A DNA stretch of 64,000 nucleotides from GCA-2705445 sp002705445. Lineage in GTDB: Bacteria; Pseudomonadota; Gammaproteobacteria; Poriferisulfidales; GCA-002705445. The notes beneath the pieces were generated by a model, which was not told the DNA's origin, did not search any database, and worked only from the letters and a program-made list of their open reading frames with translations. Shown here piece by piece: positions 62,872 to 64,000 of this stretch (the stretch's first letter is position 1; each line of letters starts with the position of its first letter). The stretch lies in assembly GCA_045561235.1 (NCBI GenBank), contig JBJKYB010000002.1, forward strand, positions 806,001 through 870,000, in the 5' to 3' direction. The position numbers and the translations under genes are program-made.

Positions 62872-64000
62872 TTAGTCGATAAGTTCTTTAGCGAATTGTA
62901 TAGTTTTATCAGTTAATTTAATACCGCCAATCATTCTGGCTAATTCGTTTACTTTCATATCACTATCTAAGTAGGTAAGTTTTGTTGAAGATAAATTTTT
63001 ATCTTTAGACACAAGATAATGGTGTTTTGATTTTGCAGCAACTTGAGCTAAATGAGTTACGCATAAGACTTGAGTACTTTCTGATAGTCTTAATAGGTGA
63101 TTTCCAAGCACTTCTGAAGTAGCCCCACCAATACCAGTATCAATTTCATCAAAAATCATGGTTTCGCAATCATTATTTGATCTTGTTTCTAGTTGAATAA
63201 CAAGACTTAATCTTGATAATTCTCCACCAGAAGCTATTTCGCTTAACGGAAGTAGTTTTGATTTTTTGTTTGTTTTTATTAAAAAAGTGACTTTATCATA
63301 TCCGTTTTTACTAATTAAAGAATTATCTGATGTAATATTAATTTTAAATTGACATTCAGACATGCCAAGTTCTTTCAACTGTGTGCTAATTTTTTTTTCT
63401 AACACCAATGCTTCTTTTTTTCTTTTATTTGATATTTCTTTTGCAATTTTATGATAATAACGAATATTTTCCTCAATTTTTTTATGTTTCTCATCAATAT
63501 TATCTCTATTAATTTTTAAATTATTAAGCATATCTTGCTTGGCATATAAAATATTTATTAGACCATTCTCACTTGTCTTATACTTTCTTGAAAGATTGTT
63601 CATGGATAATATTTTTTCATTTAGAAAAGTTAATTTCTCATTATCAATACTTATAGAATTTTCGTATTTCTCTAACATTTTAGACAAATCTCTTACTTGC
63701 TCTTGAATATTAATGTTCGTGTCAAGTATGTTATTTGTATCTCCATCAATACTCTTTATATCTTCTAGGCTTTTGTTTAGATTTGAAAGGAACGAATTAA
63801 TACCTATATTATTTTCATTTTCAATAAGATTTTTACATTCGTTAATTTTTTTTATTAAGATATCTGCATTACTTAGCATTTTATATTCTTGATATATTTT
63901 TTCATAATCATCTGGATCTAGGGCTTCTTTTTCAAGTTCATTAATTTCATATTCTAATAAAGAAACTTTCTCTTCATACTGTTCAGCTGATAAAGTTTTC
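62872..64000 (-). CDS. recN: DNA repair protein RecN (5' end outside window)
   Basis: SMC-like ATPase of double-strand-break repair. The frame is open through base 64000 on the minus strand, so about 376 C-terminal residues are present. An ATG at 63879 is internal and is not the start. A long coiled coil (about the first 200 visible residues) leads to the C-terminal ATPase lobe: signature LSEIASGGELSRLSLVIQL, Walker B TMIFDEIDTGIGG and the H-loop CVTHLAQVAAKSKHH. fur-recN proximity is common in gammaproteobacteria. Confidence 0.95.
   Translation of the reverse strand, partial: KTLSAEQYEEKVSLLEYEINELEKEALDPDDYEKIYQEYKMLSNADILIKKINECKNLIENENNIGINSFLSNLNKSLEDIKSIDGDTNNILDTNINIQEQVRDLSKMLEKYENSISIDNEKLTFLNEKILSMNNLSRKYKTSENGLINILYAKQDMLNNLKINRDNIDEKHKKIEENIRYYHKIAKEISNKRKKEALVLEKKISTQLKELGMSECQFKINITSDNSLISKNGYDKVTFLIKTNKKSKLLPLSEIASGGELSRLSLVIQLETRSNNDCETMIFDEIDTGIGGATSEVLGNHLLRLSESTQVLCVTHLAQVAAKSKHHYLVSKDKNLSSTKLTYLDSDMKVNELARMIGGIKLTDKTIQFAKELID

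Overview
The window is AT-rich (roughly 30% G+C by eye), densely coded chromosomal DNA from a gammaproteobacterium. Gene content and order both support this: valS/pepA divergent from lptFG, xerD-dsbC, leuCDB-asd-truA-trpFBA-accD-folC-dedD-cvpA-purF, lpxH/ppi-tRNAs-tig-clpPX-lon-hupB-tRNAs-ppiD, fabI-ABC transporter-yafS-like-rnhA-dnaQ, and smpB/ratA-rnfH/bamE/fur/recN. From memory, the lpxH-to-dnaQ stretch follows the Pseudomonas chromosome order with some genes missing. The very low G+C, tiny intergenic gaps and many 1-30 bp overlaps suggest a streamlined, probably free-living marine lineage of the SAR86 kind; that placement is inference. No phage, IS element, CRISPR array or defence island is visible.

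Layout: 1-2.8 kb cell-wall amidase (cut by the left edge), SohB protease and a RibD-type reductase. 2.9-4.9 kb an unrecognised 637-residue protein ending in a P-loop. 4.9-16 kb valS, pepA, lptF, lptG, an RDD protein, xerD, dsbC and a solitary AddA/UvrD-type helicase. 16-19.4 kb htpX, efp, psd, aroC. 19.5-33 kb an MFS transporter and a long same-strand run for leucine, aspartate-family and tryptophan synthesis, malonyl-CoA, folate and purine synthesis. 33-36.1 kb L,D-transpeptidase, glycerate kinase, lpxH and a peptidyl-prolyl isomerase. 36.2-39.6 kb four tRNAs, a DUF4149-like protein, a copper-chaperone/beta-barrel fusion and a CPBP protease. 39.6-49.2 kb the proteostasis cluster tig-clpP-clpX-lon-hupB-ppiD and a dicarboxylate symporter. 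49.2-58 kb fabI, a peptide ABC importer, a methyltransferase-like protein, rnhA, dnaQ. 58-64 kb smpB, a Na+ symporter, ratA-rnfH, a BamE fusion, a cysteine-free Fur, three tiny membrane proteins and recN (cut by the right edge).

The most unusual points are: (1) the P-loop protein at 2949-4862, whose Walker A motif lies 15 residues from its end; (2) a single polypeptide joining a PCuAC Cu(I) chaperone, a Met-rich linker and an outer-membrane barrel (37112-38548); (3) BamE fused to a long charged linker and an NTF2-like domain (60850-61845); (4) at least 13 frame breaks packed into 32.5-36.1 kb, which hit purF, an L,D-transpeptidase, glycerate kinase, lpxH and a peptidyl-prolyl isomerase while every catalytic motif stays intact, so sequence error is more likely than decay; (5) a 3 x 27 bp tandem repeat in the hupB leader; and (6) a near-consensus heat-shock promoter before lon.

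Functionally the window is housekeeping: envelope building (LptFG, LpxH, BamE, Psd, amidase), proteolysis and folding (SohB, HtpX, ClpXP, Lon, Tig, PpiD, DsbC), amino-acid and cofactor synthesis, DNA replication and repair, and nutrient uptake. No gap longer than 300 bases lacks a gene; the longest, 45310-45579, holds the hupB promoter and the tandem repeat.
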